Of a stretch of 64,000 nt of DNA, positions 34,626 to 46,599 are shown in pieces. The notes beneath the pieces are model-generated. The model was not told the DNA's origin. It ran no database searches and saw nothing but the letters and a program-made list of their open reading frames with translations. A program made the translations under genes and the position numbers. The DNA comes from Reticulitermes speratus (Eukaryota; Arthropoda; Insecta; Blattodea; Rhinotermitidae). Each line of letters opens with the position of its first letter. The stretch's first letter is position 1. The stretch spans positions 19,368,505 to 19,432,504 of the forward strand of contig JAJKFL010000427.1 in the NCBI GenBank assembly GCA_021186555.1, written 5' to 3'.

Positions 34626-34970
34626 TCCATGGAGCAGAGTCCTTCCTCAAAAGCTAATGGATCCTCAGCTGGTCGAGAAATTCCCCGCATTTTATGGACC
34701 ACGAAGGTTCATTACCGATTTCACAATCGCCCGCTACCTGTTCCTAACCTGGGCCAGATCAATCCAGTCCATGCCTCCCTATCCCAATTCTTGAAAATCC
34801 ATTTTAATATTATCCTCCCCTCTACGCCTAAGTCTTCCAAGTGGTCTTTTTCCCTCAGGTCTCCCCACCAAAACCGTATATGCATTTCTCCTGTCTCCCA
34901 TACGTGCCACATGACCGCCCATCTCATTCTTCTTGATTTGATCACCCAAATAATATTTGGTCACAACATT
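34626..34970 (-). mobile_element. LINE D 3' end, best-preserved copy
   Basis: Minus-strand frames read [14 protein letters not shown] and then [22 protein letters not shown] and the LGTGSG region. This is the C-terminal end of an abundant non-LTR retrotransposon protein, followed by gaatttctcgaccagctgag and the ctccatggag terminus. It is 5'-truncated and has small frameshifts. Six related copies exist in the window. I cannot assign the clade from this piece alone. Confidence 0.8.
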
Positions 34971-34974
34971 TTCA

Positions 34975-35685
34975 CTGGAGGGTAATAATCAATACAATTG
35001 CAGTTACCTGGAGATATTTCAGGTCAGTAAAGAGAACATTCGGAAATCAATCTCAGGGGTAATTACACCCGTATATGGCTGACAGACGTGGTTAACACAA
35101 ATGGAACAGAGCAACAATGCGCGGGCGTCTCATGACGCAAAGAGCAGAGATTATTGAGCGGATAAAACTAAAGTTTATGAGAATCAGCTCTTTATGGAGT
35201 TTTTAAACGAAATGAACAAGTTCAATGCATTTGATGCTGAGAGTTGGATTAACTTTTTGTACGAATTGTGGACAGACAGAGCAAACACAGCAAATTGCGT
35301 GACATGTACCTCGAGGTAAGACTTATGATGTAGACTCAAACGTACATTATCTGGATTTACTTTAGAGCTCACACTGTACGCCTCGTGGTTCGAATCATTG
35401 GGTTATTAGTCTAATGGTTAGTGAAATGAAAAACTTTTGCAAGCAAAGCCTCGTGTTCCAGTTTCGGATAGTTAACGCGGCATTTTTCTGGACGGACTAA
35501 GAAAAACATTAAAAGGCTTTAGTCTGAATAACCAGTTTCCGAGGTAACATTTCAGCTGGGCCCTTCGTAATATGAAATACGTCATCGCGATATTTGGCAG
35601 TGGTACGATAGATTCGGCTAATTGAATCCCATAGTTTTAAATTATAGGACATCATAATCAGAGGTCACCAATTTTTTTGTCAGTA
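34975..35685. other. Unassigned; tRNA-like relic at 35399-35467
   Basis: gggttattagtctaatggtt looks like a tRNA 5' half and gtgttccagtttcgg like a decayed B box. It cannot fold as a functional tRNA with confidence. Confidence 0.3.
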
Positions 35686-35689
35686 GTAT

Positions 35690-36385
35690 GGCTATACCAC
35701 AACCATAGGTTACCACCTCATTTTGTTAAAAGGAGGCCTATTCCACAGGCACAGGTTATCACTTCATTTTGTTAAAAGGAGGCCTATACCAAAGCCATAG
35801 GTTACCACTTCATTTTGTTAAAAGGAGGCCTATACTACAGCCATAGGTTACCAATTCATTTTATTAAAAGCAGGCATATACCACAGCCATAGGTTACCAC
35901 TTCATTTTGTTAAAAGGAGGCCTATATCACAACCAAAGGTTACCGCTTCATTTTGTTAAAAGGAGGCCTATACCACAGGCACAGGTTATCACTTCACTTT
36001 GTTAAAAGGAGGCCTATACCACAGCAAGGTCCTTATTTTACCAGCTAGGTTACCACTTCATTTTGTTAAAAGGAGGCCTATACTACAGCCATAGGTTACC
36101 AATTCATTTTATTAAAAGCAGGCATATACCACAGCCATACGTTACCACTTCATTTTGTTAAAAGAGGCCTATATCACAACCAAATGTTACCACTTAATTT
36201 TGTTAAAAGGAGGTCTATATCACAACCAAAGGTTACCACTTCATTTTATTAAAAGGAGGCCTATATCACAACCAAAGGTTACCACTTCATTTTGTTAAAA
36301 GGAGGCCTATATCACAACCATAGATTACCACTTCATTTTGTTAAAAGAGACGCCTATATCACAACCAAAGGTAACAACTTCTTGT
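35690..36385. repeat. 46-bp minisatellite with ~230-bp higher-order duplication
   Basis: Unit ggttaccacttcattttgtt aaaaggaggcctatac.. repeats at exactly 46 bp (35708, 35754, 35800, 35846, 35892, 35938 ...), about 15 copies. A block of five distinctive units (with the variants cacaggcacaggttatc and attaaaagcaggcatat) recurs about 230 bp downstream. One unit near 36024 holds a short insertion. Confidence 0.95.
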
Positions 36386-36389
36386 CCTA

Positions 36390-37585
36390 ATCGTACATTA
36401 TAGTCAGAGGTTTTCACTTCTTTCAGAGGAAAACTTCCAACACAAGCCTGTTAAAGCTTCATGTCACATATCAACCCTATTTGATTAGAAAAAGAATGCA
36501 GACTGTAATTATAGAAGAATGAATATTGTCAGTATGTTTCGTACCTCAGAATCCCAACATTTACCTCAACAGTACAGAGTCTTCGAAGCAGATCTCCCTA
36601 GAAACAAAATGAAATATGTCACTTATTCTGACTCGCAAAATCATGAGCATTGTTGTGAAATATTCAGCATCTCACTAACTTTTCTTTTCAATTTTGCTAC
36701 GCACGCGCATACAACTCAGTACCAGTAAAACTGTCTGCCTAACGCAGTCAGTACGATGCTGCCTGTTCTTCAGCAAGTAAAATACGTCACACGGTTTGCA
36801 GAGTTCAAGCCCAATCTTAAATCTTCAACGCAGCTTTAGACAGACATATATACAGAGGAAAACCTCCAAGTGCCAAATCGATTCATTAGCTTCATTAAAA
36901 GATACAGAAAAATATTAACGGACAAGTCGTCCGGAAGACTGCGGACTGCCAGAAGAAGTTGTTGAACGCATAATTATACCGTGGGTATGGAGTAAAGAGG
37001 AGTCGATAATCGTCGCAGTTTGCAACTTTAAGTACTCAAAACGTGCAGAATAAGCAGCTGATCCTATAGGAATTCAAAATTCAACGCAAACATTAAATCA
37101 CTAACAAGGTGTTTTCATTTGAAAAGAAATTTAAAACGAGGGTTTAATAAGAGTACTCTTTGCGTTAATGGATATGTTAATCATCAGAAATTATCAAATA
37201 ATATACCACTGGGACTTTCCTTCAACGGATATAACCATATTGACTGCTGTAGGAACAAAACAGCACTTACATCCAAAAACGAGTTGCGAAACGAAAAATC
37301 TGCGAGTTGCTAAACATGTCACAATAAACTTCAGCGTTAGCTCTCAAACTAAATGAGACATTACACTTCAAATTTAGGGACATCGTTTTCGTTGACCGCC
37401 TACACAGAAGTTAATTTCCTATGCCACATTCAACTTCAACACGTGCAGAGTTTACGAATGCCTGGAATTCTGTCTCCGCTCCCCCATATAACTTCATGGT
37501 TTGCGGAGAGACAGCTTTACCTCACAGCAAACACATCGCGTCTCCAATAGAACAGGTTATTAAAGGTAAAGTTCCCTTATCCACG
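36390..37585. other. Unassigned region
   Basis: Only short frames without recognisable domains. Confidence 0.3.
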
Positions 37586-37589
37586 CCAT

Positions 37590-37760
37590 GAAGGCATATT
37601 TAGGCAATAGAGGTATACATCCACTCATTCTTAACCTCGGACCAATAAAGGCGAATGGCTAAATTTACGCCCCGGCAAGGGAACCCCGGTACCCATTGAC
37701 TAGGTGGGGTGGATCTCAGAGCTGGTCTGGACGTTTTGGAGAAGAGAAAAATGTCTTCCT
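37590..37760 (-). mobile_element. Degenerate SINE B body
   Basis: Minus-strand body with the gaggtatacatccactcat, ttaacctcgg and cggggtacc-type blocks. The head is not recognised. Confidence 0.5.
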
Positions 37761-37764
37761 CTTG

Positions 37765-38460
37765 TCGTATATGTTGAGTAAATTTGTGGGTCAGCATATT
37801 AATATTAATTGAAATGTACTTAGGGTTATGCTCTCCCATGAGAGGTCGTAAGTTAGGTAGAAATGTTTATTGTACTTGAACTATGGTTTGTGATTATATT
37901 CTTTGTATTTGTCTTTGTATTGGTAAACATTTCGAGAGAGGGTGATGTTTACTGGAGACCATGCGAGGATGAGGGACGGAGCAAGTCATAAATTGCGGGC
38001 GCATGGTGGTGTTCTGGCAGCTTCGAGACAAGGGTCCCACTCAGTTGTGTTTGGGAGGAGGGAGTTGTGACGTATATACTTGAGATGACATATAAGCCCT
38101 GTTTTGGATATTACGAGGGGGAATTTTCTACAAGACGTGGTCATCACCACTCGTCGCACAGGTCTCGAGTCATCTCCTCTCCTGGAACGTACATGCACCA
38201 TAGCGACTAGCACGCACTTGTATTTTCATAAGCAATATATCTGAGCATCAATATCCTACTCTCGTCGGAACTGGTTTTTCTTTAAATAATTGTGGACTCC
38301 TACCTACGTCTCTCACACGGCCCTCCGCTCGGGCATTGACTATTTTCCGGGGAACTGGCCCTTCTCCAGGATACAACACTCTACAGCAACTACAGCACCT
38401 TAGTCTCTGTACCGACTACCCTGTTACGGCTCTCTCAAGAGGTCGGTACGTAGCACACAG
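37765..38460. other. Unassigned region
   Basis: No feature supported. Confidence 0.3.
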
Positions 38461-38574
38461 GAAACCAATCCCTGTTTAACTTTATACGATCCATAATCCG
38501 TGCATTAATCGATTCTATATAATAACAGTACCAACAAATGCACACAGTATATTGAAAATAGTTATATAAAAAAG

Positions 38575-38614
38575 ACCTACATGTTTCGGCCAACCATGCA
38601 GCCATCCTCAGGGT
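38575..38614 (-). ncRNA. Hammerhead-like motif, left arm
   Basis: Minus strand: ACC, CTGAGGA, T, GGC...GGCC, GAAA, CATG, TA, GGT. Stem I is short (3 bp). Confidence 0.6.
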
Positions 38615-38716
38615 GGTAAAATATAAAGGACGAATACACTGAAGGTTCATTACTGAAGTCTCAGGACCAATGCACACATATAAATTAAAAATCATAAAAA
38701 AACATAATTTAAAATA

Positions 38717-38901
38717 CACTCGAACTCGGTTATAACGTCATGAAACGGATTGAATAGTTTGTCTCCTTAGAAACAAGCGTTGTTATAACCGAGGAGAATA
38801 ATGTTATGTTTAACAGTGAGGAATTAATTGGTTCCACAGGATATATGACGCTATAGGCGAGGTGTCGCATAAACCGATGCTGTTATAAGCGGGATCAACC
38901 C
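38717..38901. mobile_element. Mariner-like MITE
   Basis: Ends cactcgaactcggttataac and, reversed, gggttgatcccgcttataac are imperfect inverted repeats bounded by TA. It is nested in the palindromic element. Confidence 0.6.
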
Positions 38902-39044
38902 TATATAAGTTGTTGTTAACTTCTGTGTATGCCATGCAGTCCAACATTACTACATTTCTTGTTATCAACTTATATTTATACATTTTAAAACATGTCTGAG
39001 ACTTCAGTAGTTTAACCTTCAATGTATTCACCCTTTTTATGTTA

Positions 39045-39088
39045 CCTCCCTGAGGATGGCCGCATGGTTAGCCAAAACAAGTAGGAGG
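39045..39088 (+). ncRNA. Hammerhead-like motif, right arm (core mutated)
   Basis: CCTCC / CTGAGGA / T / stem II / AAAA in place of GAAA / CAAG / TA / GGAGG. Stem I is a perfect 5-bp pairing despite the core mutation. Confidence 0.6.
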
Positions 39089-39296
39089 TCTTTTGTATGT
39101 AACTATTTTCAATATACTTGTGTGCATTTGTTGGCACTGTTGTTATATATAATCCCTGTTTAGCCTGACAATCACACGAAACACACAAATATACTCTATG
39201 GACAAAATGCAGGGATTCGGACTGTTTAGCAGGTGCTGGACATAGTAAGCACTGTGCTCTGAAGCGTCAGGTTGGAATGAAAGGATATAATCCTAG

Positions 39297-39597
39297 ATTT
39301 CAGGCTTCCGCCGCGATGTTGATGAGATCTGCGCTCTTCTGGGATATTACGCTGCGTCGTGTGGTAATAGATTACCGACGTTTCGGGAAAACGTGTGGGT
39401 CCCATCTTCACGGGTCAAGCCTACTGATTGCTACCCCGCACGTACTTTCCAGAATCTACGTTATAGGTTGCTGGCTTTCTTTCTTTCCTACTCGGACTCT
39501 TGACCCTTGAAGATGGGACCGACACATTGTCCCGAAACGTCGGTAAACAATCACCACACGACGCCGCATAATATCCCAGAAGAGAGCAGATCTCACC
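39297..39597. mobile_element. Palindromic hammerhead-type element, family G, copy 2
   Basis: Same arms and same left extension (atttcaggcttccgccgcga) as 2563-2754, but with a longer, less symmetric centre. Duplication gatataatcctag / gatatagtcctag (39284-39296, 39598-39610; one mismatch). Both inner arms carry the gaagatgggacc...tcccgaaacgtcgg pattern. Confidence 0.82.
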
Positions 39598-39610
39598 GAT
39601 ATAGTCCTAG

Positions 39611-40265
39611 TTTATTGTCCTGATACCTAGCCTCCAGACAATTGAAAGTAATATGCCCACTTCTTTCAGAAAGATGGCGTCAGGGCCGCTGACAGAACGC
39701 AACTTGTCTGTGTCATCTCTGATTAAGTGTCATTGCTTCTATCTATTCCGCCATAAACAACATCTTAACGACACATGAACAACGTCACTGTAATTAATTA
39801 AATCATCGGGAGGGCGCTCAATTCGACACGTGACTGTAATAGGCAGTAAAATGATGAGCGTCTCTCACTTGACTACTTGAAGAACCTATTGTTCTGTCAA
39901 TTACAAGGACAATAGTTTTGTATTTGTAATACAGATTAGACTACAGCTTCAATTATGTTATAAATTATTTTCAGGTTTCGTGTTGTAAGATTTGATGCTT
40001 TCACGGAGTTGAATAATCAACCTGAGGTTTTCTGTGTTATGACGCAGTATAGACTGGCACATGGGTACCGAAATGTCAATGGGATAGAGAATTCCTCTCG
40101 CCCTTTTCAGGATTCAAATGTGTAACCCTAAAACCGGAGGTAATATTTGCTTCCGAAACGTCGTTCAATTGTCTGTTAAAGTGCTCGAAGTCTAGCACAT
40201 TCTGTTTTTGTTGCTCGAAGAACACTTAACCAAGAAAACATTTTATGCCTCTTTTGAAGAATTAC
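39611..40265. other. Unassigned region
   Basis: No feature supported. Confidence 0.3.
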
Positions 40266-40267
40266 AT

Positions 40268-40612
40268 TGCATCTTGTACTGTTCTTAAGCCTATTACACT
40301 GCAGATTGTACTTGCGTCAAGTGGGGTACACTGTAGGTTGTACTCGTAATAAGCAAATTATAATGCAGCTTGTACTCGTATTAAGTAGAATGCACTGCAG
40401 CTTGTACCCTATTAAGTGGATTTCACTACAAAGTTTACTAGTATTAAGTAGATCATACTGCAGCTTGTACTCATATTAAGTAGTTCATACTGCAGCTTGT
40501 ACTCTTATCAAGCAGACTACACTGCACCTTCTACTCTTTATTAAGGAGATTGCGCTGCAGCTTGTACTCTTTATTAAGGAGATTACACTGCAGCTTGTAT
40601 TTGTATCAAGCG
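40268..40612. repeat. ~35-bp degenerate minisatellite
   Basis: About ten copies of a unit like cactgcagcttgtactcgta with ttaagtagatt between. Copies vary by 10-25% by eye. Confidence 0.85.
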
Positions 40613-40614
40613 CC

Positions 40615-41850
40615 GGTAATTTTATGTTATAAGCCTTGAGGTTTCCACGGCGAAATAACACTTTGTAGTCTTGTAGGATATGATATTCTGTATACTGGTA
40701 GACTGCGGCAGGATATAACGGTCAGCTTCTCTTCTGTCTATGGAGACAACAGTGTAGTCCGGAAAGTTGGTATCCAACTGACAGGCTACAGGATGTCGTA
40801 ACGCCGAGGGTCAGAATATTCGATTTGGAAGGAACTTTTCTGTCAAGTTGAAATAGCCGGAGCTTTAAGCAGTAGAACTGTTGTATTAACATCATAAAAG
40901 TAAATAATACAGTGGACATTAGCTAAATATGCTTTAAGCACATAGATAATGTAATGTCTGACCTGTAACCTCTTTCTGCTGCACTCAGAAAGATGATTTA
41001 ATTTCGCGTTCAACTGAATAAAAACAATTCTTTTTCGCAGTCTGGAGGTCCCTAGTTCAAACCACATTTCAGAGACTGTCATAGGTTTCTTTAATCCCTT
41101 CAAGGGGACACTATAAGTTATGCTACAACCGTTTCCTTTCGAATTCCTTCCAAATGATTGTTCACTAATCACCCTATCACTCGACGGTATATAATCTGAG
41201 TAAATAATAAATGCTCTACAGTACGGTTAATGTTCCCTTTCGAACTATTGACTTGTTTTCTTAAAGGTGAATACAAGTGTCATTTCACAAGGTTAACCTA
41301 GAATGTAATATTTTTTATTCCTTACCATCAACCGTTTTTTATATGCCTGACACGCAAATTCTGAAATTCCAGTGTCATTAGTGTCGGATGCAGGAATTCA
41401 AAACCATAACATGTATTTTCCATTTAATGACGACAACAAATTTGTTTCTTCTGGACATATGGATTTATGTATGACATATGTCACATATATAACTACATAT
41501 GTTGAATGAATATTATCTATGTACTAAAATTACAACTACGGCGAGGGTATGCAACTCTGTTTGTAGGTCCGGTAAATTTATTCTAGTTGTGAAGTGTACT
41601 TGTGGAAACTATACCGAAATAAAGCATTAAAGCCAATAATTATATAATTAACGATGCACTTTGATACGGTGATGTTGGTGGCATTACGGATTAATAATAG
41701 CCTTATCAACGTCACTGTAGATTATTGAACATTCAAAAGCAGTACAGGTCACAAGTTCTTCGCAGAATTTCTGAATGTAGAGTTACATGTATGAGAAAAT
41801 CGCTGTACAAGAGTCGCAATAAGATAGACAGACACAAAGGCAAAAAGAAA
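40615..41850. other. Unassigned region
   Basis: The minus-strand 109-codon frame at 40843-41172 has no recognisable domain. Nothing else was seen. Confidence 0.3.
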
Positions 41851-41854
41851 AGTT

Positions 41855-42100
41855 CTCCTTGTCCACGCCATAAAGGCACATACAGGGAGCAGAAGAATAG
41901 AACCACTCATTCTTAACCTCGGCACTAGATGTAGATGAGTGGTTAAATTCAAGCTCCGGCAGCTTTAAACCCGAGAAATGGAGTCGGTTCCTATTGAATA
42001 GGTGGTTGGGTGGGTCCCAGAGCCAGTCAGAACCTTTTGGAGAATAGAAAATTCTCTTGCCCTCTCGGGATTCGAACACCGGGCCGTATAGCCATAAAAC
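41855..42100 (-). mobile_element. SINE B copy, moderately preserved
   Basis: Minus strand: head relic near 42060-42095 (ggattcgaacacc on the plus strand), then the agagccagtcagaacctttt, ctattgaataggtggttggg, aacctcggcactagatgtag and cgccataaaggcac blocks in correct order. Confidence 0.65.
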
Positions 42101-42104
42101 TCAG

Positions 42105-42655
42105 AATATGGAAAATTACTGGCAATAGATGTCATGCTACTGTTGACATCTGAGGGAAACCTGTGTAATACCTTAGCTACATTAACTATCGTTGTTAAAT
42201 TACAGTTAAATAAAAAGTTACACGTCGGCCACTTTATTACACATGACTGTGCAAATATCTGTCTTAATCTCAATATACTACAGTAAGTGGAGATACTATT
42301 GCTCCGAGCTTAAGAATTCGTATGTCCTCCATATTGTTATTGTTTTAATCTCCTGTAATGCAGGATATAAAAACTACAACGTGAGGGTAGGATACACTAA
42401 TGTAACAAACTTTTTCGACGACGTTTTTCAGAATTTATCCAAACTTTAATAATTATTTACTCCGTCGTGGAGGAAATACAGGGTGTTCATAATCGCAAGG
42501 AATTCGAAATGATGATGGAAATGCTGATGTCAGTATTTTCCGCAAGTATATTTGCGCTAATTGCATATTATTTACAGCGGTGACTATAGTAATTATGCTG
42601 AGTTTAAATAGATTTATATCTCTGTATCTGTGTCAATAAAGTGACTAGTCTAAAA
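42105..42655. other. Unassigned region
   Basis: No feature supported. Confidence 0.3.
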
Positions 42656-42659
42656 GTTT

Positions 42660-42860
42660 TATTCTTTGTACGCCCTTCACAGTCCCACCCAGTCTTCTAT
42701 CTAGTGGTACAGGAACCATTTCCCATGGAAAAACAGCCGGAGTGTGAAGCTGCCCACTTATCTCCATCTAGGGTGCAGAATGACTAAGCGTTTACCTCTA
42801 CCTCCGCCTCGATGGTATGGTGTTTAATTAAGCAGAGGAATAATTAGCTAGACGTTGGCA
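42660..42860 (+). mobile_element. Degenerate SINE B body
   Basis: Plus-strand cccacccagtcttctatcta, cttatctccatctagggtgc and tcgatggtatgg blocks. Confidence 0.5.
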
Positions 42861-42864
42861 CATC

Positions 42865-45595
42865 TAGCAATTTAGGTTTCATTGTAATGAACAGCTAAGT
42901 GAAACTCATATATTTTGACAGATTTTAAAGTAAATAATTTTACTCGCGAATCGTTTCGAAATTGGTCAATTAAAATGGGACCCCATTCAAGAAAGAATGC
43001 CCATCACCATCAAATGACGTAAGGAACTCCCATTTTCAGAAGGATAAAAAAGTCCTCTAAAAATCAGTACATATCCACCGGACTCTACGGTGTCACATCC
43101 CAGAAGACGGTTATCCTAATTTTAATAATTACTGGCCAGCTGTTTCAGAAGAATTTTAAACAGATAAAAGTAAGAAATTATTGTGTTACGGCTTGTGTGC
43201 AGAAACTCAGACATCAAATGGCGTATTCTATTGTGCTATATGGCTTGTGTGCAGAAACACAAGAATCAAATGGCTTCTTCTATTGCGTTATGGCTTGTGC
43301 GTAGCAACAAAGACATCAAATCCCTCCTTCTAATAAGTAATTGTACATGGATATTCAAGAGAAATAGTTATGTAGGTGGCTTTAACATGCTAAAGAAACA
43401 GCTTAGTCAGATGTCGCTTTTTTGACTACATTTAAAATACTCCAGTAAGACATACATGTTTCTTCATTAGAAATAATATAATAGTCACTTAACAGTGTTT
43501 AAAGAAATTTATTTACAAAATTTAAAGTTTATGAACAGCTGTTAATGAAGTTGTTTTAAAATTTGAATATTTAGTTCATTATCCATAAGCATAGAAGTTA
43601 TTGTTATAAAGTCTTTATTTCGCTTCTTGGAAAGTTAATTATTTTACGTAGCAATTTCAATTCGATTCTGTAGTACAAATAATTTCAGATGTGACATAGT
43701 TCATGCACTTCTCTATTATACATGGGCAACAAAGATCGACCATCAGAGAAATATTGTTACAGTTCTGGAAATACGGAAATTATAAGGTTGAATTTCAGGA
43801 GAACTTTTGAATAATATCAGTGAGCTGTGAAGAAAGGGGACTGAGTTTTAATCAAATATTTCGGCTTGTAAATATAGTGCTTTACATCCCAACTTGATGA
43901 AGTGAAATGCAGTTTGCCAAAAATATTTTGGAGGACAGTTTTGTTTGTGAGCAGGACGTACAAAACCATTCATATTATTATTATTATTATTATTACACTC
44001 CTGCCGAACTGTGACCAGTGTTTCATTAAAATAATACATCATAGTAAGAACGCGACGTTTTGGAGACTGGAACTTTCATCCTCGTCAAGTAACAAATGGA
44101 GAAGACTTGAGTTCGGCTGAGTCCGTTATACAAATCTAATTTCCAGTAGAAGGCCTAACAGAAATCCTACTGGACAGATACGAATAGGAACAGCTACCAG
44201 TAACCTTCAGGATGTAAGTGTTCAAAAAATCTGCCACGAAGTCCTTAACCGAATATCTTACCGATTGGTGACAGTTTTTATAAACTCCGATGTGTATACT
44301 GAGACTGTTTATAGACGTTGTTATAAACAATATTTTTATCTATTAGTCCTAATTTTATACCTGAAGATAGAGAAGCAGTCAGTCTCTGAAAGTCGCGTAT
44401 TAAAAAAGTTATACATTAATTGAGAAGCAATGCAGATGGTTATGGCTGCAAAACTCAATAGACTGACTGAGAAGGTAGTGATAATACCGCACGTAGTGGC
44501 AAAAAACTGTACTACTTGTCGCACACGGTTCTAGCGGTGAGTTGGGGACCTTTTGGACAGGGCTTGTATTTTAACAAACACAAAGGATAAAGTCCAAATG
44601 CATTGCCAAAGTAATAATAATAAGCCATTTTTATTAAACTTCAGATGTACATTCTAATTTAATCATTTCAGTTTGCATCCTCATTCTGAAGCTTCATAAG
44701 ATGTCCGCTATAAATGATAAACTTCTGCTTTGTCATCACTCAGAAACAGTTTGCCAGCCCTAATACACAAATACATGGAGGGGAGGGGCCTTAATGATTT
44801 GTAACAGAATTACAACAGAAGCTATCAGGGCGAAAAGTCACCTAGTAAAGTTTTAACACGTAAGATTTGAGTTTCATAGGGCAGTGCGGATATCAACGCT
44901 TCGGAGGAAAACTTTGCTGCATCTTCAGCGTCGAAGTACGAACGTCGTAGGATATATATATATATATATATGTTGTAATAAATTTCCATTAGAGGGGACA
45001 TAGAACCACATCTGCTGCCCCCTTTCCACATTGACCCTAAAGATGGGGGAAGCACGGCCCTCCGAAAGTTGGAACCACTGATAGGCCAAAACATTACATG
45101 CATTAAAACCAAGACTATAATGTGAAATGGTTTCAGAATATGATCCTTGCATTTACGATATTTTCAGACGAGTTTAACATATTTTGAAAATGACGCAAAT
45201 TTAACTATAACGAAGGAGAAAGACGTATAGAAACCCTTCATCCGTAAGTTGACTGCAATATTTCACCGTTGTCACCTGAAGACGAATTATGTTTGACGTT
45301 CTCAGTGCCGTGCGTGTCTAAATCACGGTTATCTGAAATGTTGGGCAGTGCCTTTTTGTAAATTGGAACACACGTTTCGAAAAAATTTGACGCCCACATC
45401 TTCAAGCTAAATTAATAAGATGGGCGAGAAAAATGTTTCAAAGATAGAAAAAGAGGACAAAGACTGGGAGGGACTATGAACGATTTAATTATTACAACAT
45501 TTAATTTCAAACTTCAAAAAGTTCACTATTAACTTCGTAAATTTAATTTTGAACAGTTTCTTCCTGCAATTAAATGCTATTAACAAGTGTAACCT
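42865..45595. other. Unassigned region with palindrome relics
   Basis: A family G arm relic is at 43083-43115 (tacggtgtcacatcccagaa). A (TTA)n run is at 43976-43996 and a (TA)n run at 44951-44971. At 45041-45085 there is a decayed hammerhead-like string (cctaaagatggggg ... cctccgaaag) in an arm-like context. No gene found. Confidence 0.4.
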
Positions 45596-45599
45596 TTGG

Positions 45600-45955
45600 C
45601 AGGCCTGTACAGAGGGCAAAGAAAATGCCGGAACAGACAGTAAAAAGCCTGAACAGAAGGTAAACAGGCCTGAACAGAGGGTAACAGGACTGCAGGGAGG
45701 CTAAGAAACAGGCCTGCAAATAGGGTAATAAGCCGACAAAGAGGGGAACAGGCCTAAAAAGAGGGAAAAGAGAACTGCACAGAAGATAACAGGCCTAAGG
45801 GGGAATAAGAAATAGGTCTGCACGAAGGGTAACAGTCCGGCACATAAAGTAACAGGAATGAAAAGACGGTAAAAAGGCCCATAGGGAGGCTAACAAACCG
45901 GCGTGCACAGAAAATAACAGGCCTGCAAAAATGCACAAGACCTGTGCAAAGTGTG
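45600..45955. repeat. Degenerate ~22-26-bp minisatellite
   Basis: Loosely repeated aggcctgcacagagggtaac units. Period and sequence drift strongly. Confidence 0.75.
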
Positions 45956-45959
45956 TGTA

Positions 45960-46435
45960 TAAAATGCAGCATTATCTAAAGTATCTATTGCACAAAGCAG
46001 ACGGGTTTAGATGTAATTTTAGAAAGCTCCTGTCGGGTGATCCATCTTTATGACAAGATGGAGTAGGCAATCACAAACTCTATAGAATATGGTTGTTTAC
46101 TTTTAAAATTAAGCTCCCATTTTCGTGATGTGGCTTAACCCTAGAGCAAAGAGTTCAAACTTTCTTGGGACAAAGTCAGCAGTTCTATTAAATTACTGGC
46201 CATATTTATACTCGTACATTACCAGATGTCCTGACATGGCCTTAACAAATACAAACACGAATTTTTAAGCCAATATAATTCGTCCTTGAAAGAAGACACA
46301 AAGTTAAACATCCTTCTCTCATTCCTCAATGTCTCTCTTTGTTTTAGCCTACTTCCTTTTTACATAAGAAAAGGCATGACAATAAATAAAAGTTGTATAA
46401 ATATAAAAATAGGAATGAACACACCACATGTGCGC
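45960..46435. other. Unassigned region
   Basis: No feature supported. Confidence 0.3.
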
Positions 46436-46439
46436 CTTT

Positions 46440-46595
46440 TATTTTGAGCTGGCTCAGGACAGGGACAGGTGGCGGGTTCATGTGAATGCGGTAATGAACC
46501 TTCGGACTCCATAAAACGCGGGGAATTTCTTGACTAGCTGAGAAACTATTAGCTTCTCAAGAACGACGCTGCTCCATGGAGTCAGTTAGTGCTCT
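46440..46595 (+). mobile_element. LINE D 3' end
   Basis: ctggctcaggacagggacag, gcggtaatgaaccttcggac, tgactagctgagaaactatt and ctccatggagtcagttag. Confidence 0.8.
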
Positions 46596-46599
46596 TTAT

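Larger units (their letters stand above)
38479..39150. mobile_element. Palindromic hammerhead-type element with a MITE in its loop
   Basis: Inverted arms run from about 38516 (tatataataacagtaccaac) and to 39150. Duplication aatccctgttta is perfect (38467-38478, 39151-39162). A 37-nt extension lies on the left only. Each arm holds a hammerhead-like motif. A mariner-like MITE (38717-38901) occupies the central part. There is no coding sequence. Confidence 0.85.

Noticed and set aside
35690-36385. CRISPR-like repeat-spacer pattern
   Set aside because: The 46-bp units are wholly repetitive; the 'spacers' are also repeats.
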